A DNA stretch of 64,000 bases from Bacteroides intestinalis (GCF_902364365.1 NZ_CABJDN010000010.1:124001-188000); one strand, 5' to 3'. Counted from the first letter of the stretch, positions 1 through 9,963 are shown. Numbers and translations: made by a program. The notes: generated from the sequence alone by a model not told the origin.

Positions 1-90
1 ATTATTTTACCTTAACTATGAATATCTTATATCATGCTTGTTTCAATGTCTTTTTAACGCCCTCCTTTCTTGATCCTAAAAAGTGAACAC

Positions 91-2625
91 TCATTTATTT
101 TTATAAACTTTAAATGCTTTTTGTTCTCCTGAAACCAAACACACATTCAAAATATAAAACCCTGAAAATGCTCCATGCAGCGGGAATGTGTATTCCTCAT
201 CTGTTACCTTCATATCTTCGGTCCATAACCGTCTTCCTGCCAAATCTGTAAGCTCTACCTTTGAAATATCTTCTTTACCTTTATTTACTAGAAAAAGCTG
301 ATCCCCTGAAATATATGCCGAAAGTGAATTGCCATCAATCGTTTCGATTCCGGTCTCCGGGTCCTGTCCATAATCGGAAGACTGATATTTAGAATATCTA
401 TTATTCAATTCCTCTACCTTGGATTTCGGCATAGCTTCTACTTCCTCCAGATCATAAGTACCAAAAGCATCCTTAAAACGAATCATCGGATCCAAGTGAG
501 CAGCAAAGTTCCACGTCAATGCTTCCATTATAGAATTCATTCTTCGACCCGCACCATTGCTTACCCTTACTTGAAAAGCTTCTTGCTGCAAACCTTCTGG
601 TTGTCCGGGATAAAGTTCCTGTCCCAGATTCATAGATTGTTTCGTATTGTGAGCACTGATACGTGCAACGTGTAAATAGTGCTCTTTACCTGTCAACAGA
701 TACAGGCGATAGTACACAAATGAGGACCATGCAAAACCTAAATCCGTAGCTGAATGACCGATAGCTATAATATGTTGTCCGACAATACTTCTGTCTTTAG
801 GCCAATCTGTTTTAGCAGTCTGATCCTTTTCTACCGGTACTTCAAACATATAGCTCCAGCTTTCGGTGTATGTAGCAGCTTGCTCTGCAGCAGCCAACCA
901 CTTCGGATCTTTTGTAAGATCATAGATAGCAAGAAAACCATTGATGGCTTGCTGACCAGATTCACTGTCAATAGTCTGCGGATTATCTACCACACAAGCC
1001 ACATAAAGATATCTTTCATGAATATTGGCGTAAGAAAACTCTGCAGCTTTCAAAGCAGCCGTCTTATAACGTTCGTCATTAGTAGCAATGTAAAGCTCCA
1101 CCAGATAACGGACAGCACAAACTGTCAAAAACTTATTCTGGTTACCTGCCGGATGTTTACCACCCACAACACTGAAAGGATCATATTCCAGATAGTAACT
1201 ACCATCCGAATTCTGATTAGCCACCAGAAATTCACCAAACTTCTTACAAGCATCCAGCCATGAGGGGATATCTATTCCATTACGTTTAGCATAACACCAT
1301 GCATTCAGCAATCCGGCCATTCCGTTACAAGCTTGGCGCATAGAAGTCTTTGCCCAATTATCCCACGTACCCCACAATGCAGCATAACGTGTCTTGGGAA
1401 GTCCTAAATCTGTCAATCCTTGAGAAGCCCATAAATTCAGTACATTGCTTCCTCTTACCTTATATTCCTCATTACCAGTTTCCACACCTGCACGAAACAA
1501 TGCATAACCAGCTGTCGGTTGCGAACCAACAAAACCAATCTCATATGTATTTTTATTTAAAGAGAAATCTGTCAGTTTCACACTCCATGGAAATCCAGGA
1601 CCTTTTATATCCTTATCAACCGAACTGTCCAGATAGTAATGATTAACAGTTTCAATCAATCCCCGATAAGCAGAATTCAAATTAACATCATAAATCTTTG
1701 GATTATACAGATTGAAAGCCAGTTCCCAAGCTTCATTTACAGCAATAGCATAGTCCGAAGTCTTATCTATTTTGAAATAAACATTATAAGTATGTTTATC
1801 AAATCCTTTTGTTATGGGATGCATACGTCTGCCCATTCCTCCGGTACGCAAGTCAGAACCCGGATAAGTAACCACAGCAGCAAAAGAATCAGATTTTTTC
1901 CAGTTAACAACACCCACGCCACCAAACTGATAATTTTCGTCGACTACTACACCACGTGAATCATTCAGTACAGTTTCACATTTTGAATCTTTATGTACTA
2001 AAGTGAAAGTCAATCCACTTTCTTTTTGACGCATCATCACCACCGGAAGAGGAATGCGGTCTTCTCTATAAAGAAAACTCAAATCAGTAGCGACCGGAAT
2101 GCCTGCAGGAATATTCCCATCTTTCTCAAAGTTACCTTTATACCAAACAGCGGGAATAAAGTATTCGCTATTCGCCAATACATCTTCCGGTGCAAACTGT
2201 AAGCCGAAGGAAGAAGAGAAACCTTCATCATAAGGATTATCTCCCAACTCAGCAACCTTCACGTTGCGTTTCAGTTCAAACTCACCATTTCCCTTCGCAA
2301 TATATACGTCATTTATTTCAAAAACAGTAGTCCGGGGGGTAGTAGTCAGGCGTGCTGTCAACTCTACTTTATCTCCATCCTTTGTATAAGATGTATAAGT
2401 CGGATAGAAAGTATTCATCTTGACGTCAATCAGTAAAGCAGGATTCTGCTCAGTACCCGCATTAAATTCTTTGCCATAAGCAGAGAATGTAACACCATAC
2501 GTGTTATCTTTCTGACGGGTAATATTCAGTGTTACTTCACCGGACGACAAAGTTGCTTCCTGTGAAAAAGCAAAAGAGCTATAGAGTAAGCAACTTAACA
2601 GGAAAAGAAGTTTTAGCGTTTTCAT
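91..2625 (-). CDS. secreted helical-barrel protein of unknown family, T9SS-like tail
   Basis: The protein has 844 residues and starts with a clear signal peptide (hydrophobic LKLLFLLSCLLY, cleavage near FAFSQ). The first 330 residues look beta-rich. The middle (about 330-750) is helical with repeated W/Y-rich hairpins resembling an (alpha/alpha)6 glycosidase or epimerase barrel. The last 80 residues resemble the Por-secretion (T9SS type A) sorting domain, with VELTDLAGRRLW and GFYILNV. I do not recognise the family and no catalytic residues can be named. The reading frame extends upstream to 2712, but the ATG at 2625 is chosen because it begins the signal peptide and because a -7 box (2667-2674) lies between the two possible starts. 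It is divergent from the GH5/GH51 operon, so a carbohydrate role is likely by context only. Confidence 0.75.
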   Translation of the reverse strand: MKTLKLLFLLSCLLYSSFAFSQEATLSSGEVTLNITRQKDNTYGVTFSAYGKEFNAGTEQNPALLIDVKMNTFYPTYTSYTKDGDKVELTARLTTTPRTTVFEINDVYIAKGNGEFELKRNVKVAELGDNPYDEGFSSSFGLQFAPEDVLANSEYFIPAVWYKGNFEKDGNIPAGIPVATDLSFLYREDRIPLPVVMMRQKESGLTFTLVHKDSKCETVLNDSRGVVVDENYQFGGVGVVNWKKSDSFAAVVTYPGSDLRTGGMGRRMHPITKGFDKHTYNVYFKIDKTSDYAIAVNEAWELAFNLYNPKIYDVNLNSAYRGLIETVNHYYLDSSVDKDIKGPGFPWSVKLTDFSLNKNTYEIGFVGSQPTAGYALFRAGVETGNEEYKVRGSNVLNLWASQGLTDLGLPKTRYAALWGTWDNWAKTSMRQACNGMAGLLNAWCYAKRNGIDIPSWLDACKKFGEFLVANQNSDGSYYLEYDPFSVVGGKHPAGNQNKFLTVCAVRYLVELYIATNDERYKTAALKAAEFSYANIHERYLYVACVVDNPQTIDSESGQQAINGFLAIYDLTKDPKWLAAAEQAATYTESWSYMFEVPVEKDQTAKTDWPKDRSIVGQHIIAIGHSATDLGFAWSSFVYYRLYLLTGKEHYLHVARISAHNTKQSMNLGQELYPGQPEGLQQEAFQVRVSNGAGRRMNSIMEALTWNFAAHLDPMIRFKDAFGTYDLEEVEAMPKSKVEELNNRYSKYQSSDYGQDPETGIETIDGNSLSAYISGDQLFLVNKGKEDISKVELTDLAGRRLWTEDMKVTDEEYTFPLHGAFSGFYILNVCLVSGEQKAFKVYKNK

Positions 2626-2666
2626 AATAGTACTTCGATTACAATGTAACATTCGTTTTGATGATG

Positions 2667-2674
2667 CAAATCTA
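2667..2674 (-). promoter_or_regulatory. Bacteroides -7 box (TAGATTTG)
   Basis: Read on the minus strand the octamer fits TAnnTTTG, the Bacteroides sigma-ABfr -7 consensus, about 42 bases upstream of the ATG at 2625. It supports that start over the longer frame. Confidence 0.55.
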
Positions 2675-2941
2675 ACGGGAAATAAAATAAGAGAATATCC
2701 CATGCGTACCAAAAAATTGCTCTAATTTGTCTATTTGCAAAATCACCTCAAACAGCCTCCAGAAAGGGGAAAAGAGCAAAAACGCTCTATTCTTCCAAAA
2801 AAATGCTGTTTCTGTTCAAAGAGGGGAAATTAGAGGTCATATCCGCATATTGTAGTATAGAAATAAATCAAAGATTACTAATGGACTTTTGTTAATTTAC
2901 TGATAATCAACCAATAGTATTTACCAATGGCTTACTACAAA

Positions 2942-3073
2942 ATGTAAACGTATTTACTGCCGTATGTAACGACCTTTACCCCTTATTGTAACACCATTTA
3001 CCCCGGCATGTAACGAGCTTTACCTCGGTATGTAAATGAAGTTACCGTGTGGGGTTAACAAAGTTACCATTTG
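2942..3073. repeat. 22-bp tandem array of GTAA...TTAC sites (6 units)
   Basis: GTAA (or GTTAA) occurs at 2944, 2966, 2988, 3010, 3032 and 3054, exactly 22 bp apart. In each unit a TTTAC or TTAC follows nine bases later (2953, 2975, 2997, 3019, 3041, 3063). Each unit is therefore a small near-palindrome, and all lie on the same helix face (two turns). The array sits between two divergent genes, which suggests a multi-site operator for a PUL regulator. The unit spacers are degenerate, so the array is functional-looking rather than a recent duplication. Confidence 0.8.
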
Positions 3074-3192
3074 GGAACAACGGTATACTTATCGTTCACC
3101 CCACATGAGCAAAAATCGGCTTGCTCTTACAGATTGGTCGAATGCTGTTGTTTTCTGAAAAATTAGCATCATTCCAAAAGGAAAGTTTCGCC

Positions 3193-3200
3193 TACATTTG
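3193..3200 (+). promoter_or_regulatory. Bacteroides -7 box (TACATTTG)
   Basis: Fits TAnnTTTG 24 bases upstream of the GH5-like ATG at 3225, about 120 bp downstream of the 22-bp array. It likely drives the GH5-GH51 operon. Confidence 0.6.
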
Positions 3201-3224
3201 CATCGAACTTAAATATATAATATC

Positions 3225-4286
3225 ATGAATATGCGACGATTATTAATCTGCATCTGTGTGGCACTGACTACCGCCATCTCCGCTACTGCTCAAAGCAAAG
3301 TATGGAGTACAGAACAAGCCCAGAAATGGGGTAAAGAGAATCCTTGGTATTGTGGAGTTAATTACATTCCTGCCAATGCCATCAACTACACTGCCATGTG
3401 GGATAAAACTTCCTTCTCACCCGAAGTGATAGAAAAAGAAATGAAGTTAATGAAGAGTTTAGGTATGAACTGCGCGCGCGTAGTGATGCAATATGCGGTA
3501 TATGAAGAAGATCCCGCATACTTCATGCGTACACTCGACCGCTTTCTAAGTATCTGTGACAAGTATGGTGTAAAAGTAATGCCTATTTTCTTTGATGATT
3601 GCGCCTTCGGTGTCAATACAGACCCGACAGTAGGAAAACAACCCGAACCGCTGGAAGGCTGGTACGCTTGGGCTTGGTCTCCATCTCCCGGTTATTCAAT
3701 GGTGGTAGATGAACGGACTCACGGTAAACTGGAAAAGTATGTAAAAGAAGTAATGAACCACTTCAAAAATGACCCGCGCATCTTTGTATGGGACTTATAC
3801 AACGAGCCTACCAACACCACCATGCCGGAAAGAAGCTGGCCACTCCTCCGTAAAGTCTTCACATGGGCGCGTGAAGTAAATCCGAAGCAACCCATCACAT
3901 CAGGACTCTGGAACGGAAACAAAGAGCTAAATGACTTCCTGGCATCAAACTCAGACATCATCACTTTCCACTGCTATGCTTCGAAAGAAGAAACTGAGAA
4001 AGTGATGAAAGAACATCTTAAATTAGGCCGACCTACCATCTGTACCGAGTGGATGAACCGTGTAGCCCACTCCACCATTCCAGAGATTCTTCCAATGTTG
4101 AAAGAAGCACATGTAGGCAGTATGATGTGGGGACTGGTAAATGGAAAGACACAGACCCATCTATGCTGGGGACACCGTCCTGAACAATTGCCTTACACTG
4201 GTGTATGGCAACATGACATTTACAAAGGAGATTATACCCCATATTCAGCCAAAGAAATTGAAGTAATCAAGAAAACAACCAAGTAA
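3225..4286 (+). CDS. GH5-like (clan GH-A) secreted glycoside hydrolase
   Basis: 353 residues with a signal peptide ending near ISATAQ. The rest is a single cellulase-type (beta/alpha)8 domain. DLYNEPT places the putative acid/base Glu at residue 194 and CTEWMNR the putative nucleophile Glu at residue 275, the usual arrangement at the ends of strands 4 and 7 in clan GH-A. The family could be GH5 or a close relative, and the substrate cannot be read from sequence. It lies 4 bases ahead of the GH51 gene and is surely co-transcribed with it, so action on an arabinose-decorated plant polysaccharide is a reasonable inference. Confidence 0.85.
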   Translation: MNMRRLLICICVALTTAISATAQSKVWSTEQAQKWGKENPWYCGVNYIPANAINYTAMWDKTSFSPEVIEKEMKLMKSLGMNCARVVMQYAVYEEDPAYFMRTLDRFLSICDKYGVKVMPIFFDDCAFGVNTDPTVGKQPEPLEGWYAWAWSPSPGYSMVVDERTHGKLEKYVKEVMNHFKNDPRIFVWDLYNEPTNTTMPERSWPLLRKVFTWAREVNPKQPITSGLWNGNKELNDFLASNSDIITFHCYASKEETEKVMKEHLKLGRPTICTEWMNRVAHSTIPEILPMLKEAHVGSMMWGLVNGKTQTHLCWGHRPEQLPYTGVWQHDIYKGDYTPYSAKEIEVIKKTTK

Positions 4287-4290
4287 TCAC

Positions 4291-5838
4291 ATGAAAACAT
4301 TTCTATTGACCCTTGCGTTAACAGCCTCCACCTCTTTGTGGGCGCAAAGTGAACAGGCTATCATAACCATTCAGGCAAACCAGCCCCGACAGACCATCAG
4401 TAAACACATTTACGGGCATTTTGCCGAACATCTGGGACGTTGTATCTATGATGGCTTCTGGGTAGATCCCAACATGAATGTACCCAAAGACGGACGTATC
4501 CGCATGGATATTGTCAACGCTTTGCGCGACATCAGTGTACCTAATCTCCGTTGGCCCGGTGGCTGTTACGCTGATGAATACCAATGGCGTGACGGCATTG
4601 GAGACCCTACCAAACGCCCCGTAACGCTCAACAGTCACTGGGGAGGTGTAACCGAGGATAACAGTTTCGGTACAGATGAATTCATGAAACTCTGTAAGTT
4701 ACTTGACTGCGAACCTTATCTTTCAGCCAATATGGGTACTTCAACCCCTAAAGACCTGCGCGACTGGATTGAATACCTCAACTTCAGTGGAAAAACCCAC
4801 CTGACACAACTCCGTGAACAAAATGGCCATAAAGAGCCCTATGGAGTAAGTTTCTTCGGCATTGGAAATGAAAGCTGGGGATGTGGTGGTAATATGACTC
4901 CTGAATATTACGCTGAGCAATATCGTGTCTTCCAGGAATATGCACGTAATTACTCCAACCACCCCATTAAGAAAATAGCCTCCGGTCCCAACAGTGCCGA
5001 TTATAACTGGATGGAAGTATGTCTGAAGAAAATACCGTCCTATGCATTATGGGGCATTTCATTGCATTACTACACCATTGCTACGGGAAATTGGGGACAG
5101 AAAGGCTCTTCTACCCAGTTTGACGAGAAAGAATACTTTGGCGGAGTAAAAAATGCATTATACATGGAAACCTTAGTGAAGAACTACTCTGCCATGATGA
5201 ATAAATATGATCCGGAAGAAAAAATAGCATTAGTCGTAGACGAATGGGGTATCTGGACAGATGTAGAGCCAGGCACCAATCCGGGCTTCCTGTATCAGCA
5301 GAACACCCTACGCGATGCCCTTATTGCCGCCTCTACCCTGAATATTTTCAATAATCATTCCAACCGGGTACGCATGGCCAATCTGGCGCAAGCTATCAAT
5401 GTACTACAAGCCTTGATCCTGACAGATAAGGAAAAGATGTTGCTGACTCCTACCTATCATATATTCAAGATGTATAAAGTACATCAGGAAGCCAACCTGT
5501 TGGAATCCAGTGTCAGCGTCAACGATTATCAATATGGTAATGAAAGTATTCCGGGAGTCAATGTCTCGGCATCCAAGGATGAAAACGGAAAGATACATGT
5601 TTCTGTAGTAAACCTGAATCCTAAGAAAGCAGTACCCGCCAATGTCATTCTGAACGGCTACAATGCTAAACAAATAAAAGGAGAGGTTTTGACATCCGCT
5701 TCATACACAGATTATAACTCTTTCGATAAGCCCGACAAGATTGCAATGAAAGAATATAAAGACTTCAAAAAGGAAAGTAACGGCAATATCAGTATAAAAC
5801 TGCCTCCATTAAGCATCGTAACATTAGAAATACAATAA
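4291..5838 (+). CDS. GH51 alpha-L-arabinofuranosidase
   Basis: 515 residues with signal peptide (TASTSLWAQ). It removes alpha-L-arabinofuranosyl side chains from arabinoxylan, arabinan or arabinogalactan. It has the typical GH51 start (IYGHFAEHLGRCIYDGFWV) and the RWPGGCYADEYQWRDGIG loop. GIGNESWGCGG carries the acid/base Glu194 and VVDEWGIW the nucleophile Glu318. The C-terminal beta-sandwich is complete (VSVVNLNP, PPLSIVTLEI). Length and motif order are normal for the family. It is the second gene of the GH5-GH51 pair and is closed by a strong hairpin at 5879-5919. The signal peptide places it in the periplasm, where oligosaccharides would already have been imported. Confidence 0.95.
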   Translation: MKTFLLTLALTASTSLWAQSEQAIITIQANQPRQTISKHIYGHFAEHLGRCIYDGFWVDPNMNVPKDGRIRMDIVNALRDISVPNLRWPGGCYADEYQWRDGIGDPTKRPVTLNSHWGGVTEDNSFGTDEFMKLCKLLDCEPYLSANMGTSTPKDLRDWIEYLNFSGKTHLTQLREQNGHKEPYGVSFFGIGNESWGCGGNMTPEYYAEQYRVFQEYARNYSNHPIKKIASGPNSADYNWMEVCLKKIPSYALWGISLHYYTIATGNWGQKGSSTQFDEKEYFGGVKNALYMETLVKNYSAMMNKYDPEEKIALVVDEWGIWTDVEPGTNPGFLYQQNTLRDALIAASTLNIFNNHSNRVRMANLAQAINVLQALILTDKEKMLLTPTYHIFKMYKVHQEANLLESSVSVNDYQYGNESIPGVNVSASKDENGKIHVSVVNLNPKKAVPANVILNGYNAKQIKGEVLTSASYTDYNSFDKPDKIAMKEYKDFKKESNGNISIKLPPLSIVTLEIQ

Positions 5839-5878
5839 GTTTTCAAATAAATAAGGATAGAAAGATTGTTTTTAAACT

Positions 5879-5919
5879 ACGCAGGTCATTGAAAAGTTCT
5901 CTTTTTCAATGACCTGCGT
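5879..5919. terminator. bidirectional hairpin terminator
   Basis: A perfect 17-bp inverted repeat (5879-5895 with 5903-5919) encloses a 7-base loop and is followed by T-rich sequence. It lies between the convergent ends of GH51 (5838) and HTCS 1 (5927), so it can stop transcription from both sides. Confidence 0.85.
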
Positions 5920-5926
5920 TTCTTTA

Positions 5927-8900
5927 TCACTGCTTCACATGACTCTTAGCAAAGTCTTTCGGCAGCACCCCAAACTGTTTTTGGAAGCTCTTTGAGAAGT
6001 ACGACAACGAGCGTATTCCCACAATCATACAGATTTCATTAATCCTGTACTCCCCTTCCAGCAACAACTCAGCAGCTTTTTTCAAGCGGATGATACGAAT
6101 AAAGTCACCGGGAGTCAATTCCGTAATCCCCTTTAGTTTCCGGTGCAGACTGGTACGGCTCATATTCACTTCCCGTGCCAAATCATCAATATTAAACGTA
6201 TCATCATCCAGGTTCTGCCTGATAATTTCCGTCAGTTTATTCAGGAAGTCCTCATCCGCTTTATTCTGTGCCATACTATTGGTAGCAATATACGGACTAT
6301 TGGCAAAGTTCTGCCGGAGTTTACTTCTGTTTTCCAACAAATTTTTAATCTGAACCAATAGATGAGGCATTGCAAAAGGCTTCTCCATATACGCATCCGC
6401 CCCACTATTCAATCCTTCAATCTTATTGTTCAACGTGGTCTTAGCCGTCAGCAGAATAATAGGAATATGGCAGGTTTCGAGATTCGATTTAATCTCATTA
6501 CACAGTTCCAGTCCATCCTTCAATGGCATCATGATATCCGAAACAATGAGATTTACAATCTCTCCCTTGAGTACCTCCATTGCTTCCTCTCCATTATTGG
6601 CAGTGAGCACCTTGTAATACCTGCTCAACTGGACAGACAGGAAAGATTGGAGTTCTTCATTATCCTCAACCACCAGTATGGTTTCCTTAGCAGAGAAAGA
6701 ATCTTCAAGCACCACAGTCGAAACTTGTTCTCCGTCAGCGATTGCATCTTCAATCAAAACATCTTCCTCGGCCTGTTGAGCATCAGCTGATGCATTGGTA
6801 GGTATTTCCACTACAAAGGAAGTATCTTCCGCCCCTTCATCCAGATATAACTGTCCATTATGTAACTGCACCAACGAAGATGCCAATGTAAGTCCAATAC
6901 CCGAACCCGGTTGCGTAGGATGAGCCCCTTTTATCTGGAAGAAAGCTTCGAAAATACGTTCCCGCATATCCGGTGGAATGGGCGTACCGTCATTCTTCAC
7001 AGTAATCCGGAAAATGCGACCATCCTCACTCACCGACAGTATGGCTTTAATGTATGTAGACGAGTATTTAATAGCATTATTAAAGAGATTACTACATACC
7101 TTCGTTACCGCTTCTTCGTCCACCAGTGCCATGACCGCATGATCGGGACATTCCAGTATCATCTCCAGCTTCTTCCGCTTACCTGTCGGGACGAAGCGAT
7201 TGAATGTATTAGCCACCAATACATTGATATTCCGTATCTTCAAAGACAACGTAAATGCTTTAGACTCTATCTTACGGAAATCCAGCAACTGATTCACCAA
7301 CACCAGCAACCGGTCCGTGTTCCGTTCCATTGTTATCAGGTTTTCTTTCGTTTCATGCTCATCCGGATGAGATGTCAGAATATAATCGAGTGGTGCCTTG
7401 ATCAACGTAATCGGAGTTCGTATCTCATGTGCAACATTCGTAAAGAAGTCTATTTTAGCTTTATAGATTTCTTCTTTCTTCTGCTGTTCCTGATGGGCTA
7501 GTTTCTCATCTACCTGCCTCTTCTTTTTCAGCACATACAATCGGATGACAACGAAAAATATACCTAAAATAAGTAAGGTATATAGCGCATAAGCCCAAGA
7601 GGTCCGCCACAGCGGAGGAATAATATTGATATTCACTACAGTATTCGTATCACTCCAATCATGCCCGTCCCGCGAATATTTGATATGAAGTATATAATCA
7701 CCTGGAGGAATGCTGTTATACGATATTCTGAAGACATTGTCCACGTAATTCCATTTCTTATCAATCCCCTCCAGCATATAAGCATACTTCCCGTTTCCTT
7801 CGGTTGAGTAGTTCAACGCGGAGAAGGTAAAGCTGAAAGTAGCCTGGTCATAATTCAGGTTTATCGTATTTGCATACGGTATAGCCTTGTCCAATACATG
7901 ATCGGAAGTTCCTACCTGAACCTCCTGATTAAATATATAGAATCCCGTCAGGACAACGGAATACTTGTTTTCATTCGGATGGAAGTTCTTAGGATTGAAA
8001 GCTACAAAACCATCTATACTGCCAAAATACAGTGTACCATCTTCAGTCTTGATGCCGGAATTGTAATTGAACTGCTTACTCCGCAATCCATTAGGAAGAT
8101 TATACAGTGCCTCCACACTCATCGTTTCAGGATTGAAGTTCACCAACCCGTTACTGGTACTCAACCAGAAATGCTGATGATCATCTTCCAGAATCTTGTA
8201 CACCACATTGCTGGGAAGTCCTTGTTTTGTAGTGATACGCGTAAAAGTATCATCCGTCTCATTGTAACGACAGAATCCACCATCCTCGGATGCAAACCAC
8301 AGGCGCTTTTTACTATCTTCAAAAACACAGGTAATCCGATCATAACAGAGACTGTTAGGATTCTTCACATCATGGCGGAACCTCTTTATTTCCTTGGTAT
8401 CCGGATTATATCTGGCTACCCCAAGATTGTAAGTAGTAAACCAGATATTTCCGTTCTTATCTTCCAGGATATCGCTGATGAACATACCATTCATAGGCAT
8501 GAATACCTTGAAACCATCTATTTCGGGCACATACGTATAAAGTTCCGTAGTCGAACTCACCCAGGTCGTATTCCGGCTATCCGTATAAATAGCAAATATA
8601 TCATTATTGAGGATCGAATTTGGACGTCCATCCTTTTCGTAATGTTTGCAATGGTTTGTTTTCAAATCCAGTACATCCACTCCCTTAGTGAAAGTTCCGA
8701 TCCACAACTTATCACCCACCAGATTCAGACACTGAATATTCGTGAAAGAAATATTCGTCGGTCTGGTCTTGTCGGATATATGTGTAAACAGTCCGGTATG
8801 TGTATCGTAATAATTCAATCCGTTATCTTCCGTGGCAATCCACAAGTTTCCTTTCCGGTCACTCACAAACTCCCTGACCCTGTAACCGCTAATAGAGTTT

Positions 8901-9919
8901 TTATAGGCAATGGGATAAAAGTTCTCAAAATAAGAATACTGCTTAGGAATATAGTCCACGCCACCGAAGTAACTTCCAACCCAGATTCCTCCTTCCCTAT
9001 CTTTAAAAAGGGCATAAATAGCATTATCAGAAATAGACAAATCATTGTATGCTTCATAAGTGATATGTTGAACTGACCCACCTTTCAAGACGTAAATGCC
9101 ACTCTCCGCACCTACCCAGTACTCATCTTTCGAAATCTTTTCAATGTGCCGCACATAGACATCCGAATTTCGCGATTCGTCAATCTGAAGTTTCTTAGAT
9201 TCTCCGGTTTCTTTATTGATAAGAAACAATCCTTTATCCAGAGTACCCAAAAGTATATACTGTTCCTTATAAGCACAGATAGCGGTAGGAGTATTATCAT
9301 TCCGCGCTAAAAAGGTTGTTTTATCTCCATCGATATCATATTTGATAACCCCTATATCGGGAAAGGCAAGATAAGCGGTTCCATCTTCATCCAGAAATAA
9401 TGCCCGGGGAGCATAAGCCGTATAAGGGGCAAACCTCTCATGCATATTATAAAGTTTATCCTCTGATGGCTGGTAAATGAATAGTCCGTCACCGGAAAGT
9501 ATCCATACCCTATCCGACTTATCAATATAAATCTTATTGATAAATCCATCTACCCTTTCCTGCTTATCCGTTTGCTTATTGAAATTCGAGAAAGTCTCCG
9601 TAAAAGGATCATAAAGAGAAATCCCTTTATCCGTGGCAATCCACAAGGTTTTGTCCTTATCTTCAGTGATACAGTATATCATACTGTTCCGAAGTTCATT
9701 AATAGAGTCACCACGTTGGTAGACCTTAAAGTCATGCCCATCGAACCTGTTCAGACCGTTCTTGGTTCCCACCCAGATAAACCCTTTGCTATCCTGAAAC
9801 AAGCACATTACCGTATTATGTGACAAACCGGAATTATTGTTATAATGTTTAATCTGTTGTGCCCAAAGGTTCCCCAAACAGAATATCCCCAAGAATAATA
9901 TTAGTATAATCTTTCTCAT
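5927..9919 (-). CDS. hybrid two-component system regulator (HTCS 1)
   Basis: 1,330 residues. The order is signal peptide (1-21), a long periplasmic sensor of Reg_prop beta-propeller repeats (many [IL]W[IV]GT-type motifs, to about 690), a Y_Y_Y domain (about 700-770) and one membrane span (about 785-805). The cytoplasmic part has a histidine kinase (AHEIRTP, phospho-His831; NNAIKYSS N-box; GSGIGLTL), a receiver domain (SDIMMP, phospho-Asp1128) and a C-terminal AraC-type DNA-binding domain (about 1225-1325). Such proteins bind an oligosaccharide in the periplasm and switch on the matching PUL. It is divergent from the corrinoid/GH115 operon, which is its most likely target. All signalling residues are present. 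Confidence 0.97.
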   Translation of the reverse strand: MRKIILILFLGIFCLGNLWAQQIKHYNNNSGLSHNTVMCLFQDSKGFIWVGTKNGLNRFDGHDFKVYQRGDSINELRNSMIYCITEDKDKTLWIATDKGISLYDPFTETFSNFNKQTDKQERVDGFINKIYIDKSDRVWILSGDGLFIYQPSEDKLYNMHERFAPYTAYAPRALFLDEDGTAYLAFPDIGVIKYDIDGDKTTFLARNDNTPTAICAYKEQYILLGTLDKGLFLINKETGESKKLQIDESRNSDVYVRHIEKISKDEYWVGAESGIYVLKGGSVQHITYEAYNDLSISDNAIYALFKDREGGIWVGSYFGGVDYIPKQYSYFENFYPIAYKNSISGYRVREFVSDRKGNLWIATEDNGLNYYDTHTGLFTHISDKTRPTNISFTNIQCLNLVGDKLWIGTFTKGVDVLDLKTNHCKHYEKDGRPNSILNNDIFAIYTDSRNTTWVSSTTELYTYVPEIDGFKVFMPMNGMFISDILEDKNGNIWFTTYNLGVARYNPDTKEIKRFRHDVKNPNSLCYDRITCVFEDSKKRLWFASEDGGFCRYNETDDTFTRITTKQGLPSNVVYKILEDDHQHFWLSTSNGLVNFNPETMSVEALYNLPNGLRSKQFNYNSGIKTEDGTLYFGSIDGFVAFNPKNFHPNENKYSVVLTGFYIFNQEVQVGTSDHVLDKAIPYANTINLNYDQATFSFTFSALNYSTEGNGKYAYMLEGIDKKWNYVDNVFRISYNSIPPGDYILHIKYSRDGHDWSDTNTVVNINIIPPLWRTSWAYALYTLLILGIFFVVIRLYVLKKKRQVDEKLAHQEQQKKEEIYKAKIDFFTNVAHEIRTPITLIKAPLDYILTSHPDEHETKENLITMERNTDRLLVLVNQLLDFRKIESKAFTLSLKIRNINVLVANTFNRFVPTGKRKKLEMILECPDHAVMALVDEEAVTKVCSNLFNNAIKYSSTYIKAILSVSEDGRIFRITVKNDGTPIPPDMRERIFEAFFQIKGAHPTQPGSGIGLTLASSLVQLHNGQLYLDEGAEDTSFVVEIPTNASADAQQAEEDVLIEDAIADGEQVSTVVLEDSFSAKETILVVEDNEELQSFLSVQLSRYYKVLTANNGEEAMEVLKGEIVNLIVSDIMMPLKDGLELCNEIKSNLETCHIPIILLTAKTTLNNKIEGLNSGADAYMEKPFAMPHLLVQIKNLLENRSKLRQNFANSPYIATNSMAQNKADEDFLNKLTEIIRQNLDDDTFNIDDLAREVNMSRTSLHRKLKGITELTPGDFIRIIRLKKAAELLLEGEYRINEICMIVGIRSLSYFSKSFQKQFGVLPKDFAKSHVKQ

Positions 9920-9955
9920 AAGAATATGTTTTTCATATAGCTCGAACTACTGATG

Positions 9956-9963
9956 CAAATTTA
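9956..9963 (-). promoter_or_regulatory. Bacteroides -7 box (TAAATTTG)
   Basis: Minus-strand match to TAnnTTTG, 37 bases upstream of the HTCS 1 start codon. Confidence 0.5.

Larger units (their letters stand above)
2626..3224. promoter_or_regulatory. divergent 600-bp intergenic region with repeat array
   Basis: This gap separates the minus-strand secreted protein from the GH5-like gene. It holds a -7 box for each side (2667-2674 minus, 3193-3200 plus), a 22-bp tandem array at 2942-3073, and two short GAGC/GCTC-type inverted repeats near 2774-2787 and 3109-3130. No convincing coding sequence lies here. Confidence 0.7.

Noticed and set aside
1..90. Left edge of the window
   Set aside because: No promoter, terminator or coding signal could be made out in these 90 AT-rich bases.
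754..1959. Three plus-strand open frames (169, 98 and 106 codons) inside the first gene
   Set aside because: Antisense to a signal-peptide-bearing 844-residue coding sequence and without domain features.
2942..3073. CRISPR-like array
   Set aside because: The repeat is only a few conserved bases at 22-bp spacing with no separate 30-bp spacers and no cas genes; it fits an operator array.
7898..9076. Long plus-strand open frame (392 codons) inside HTCS 1
   Set aside because: It is antisense to a well-supported HTCS gene, has no recognisable domain, signal or promoter, and its composition is that of a reverse-complement shadow of propeller repeats.
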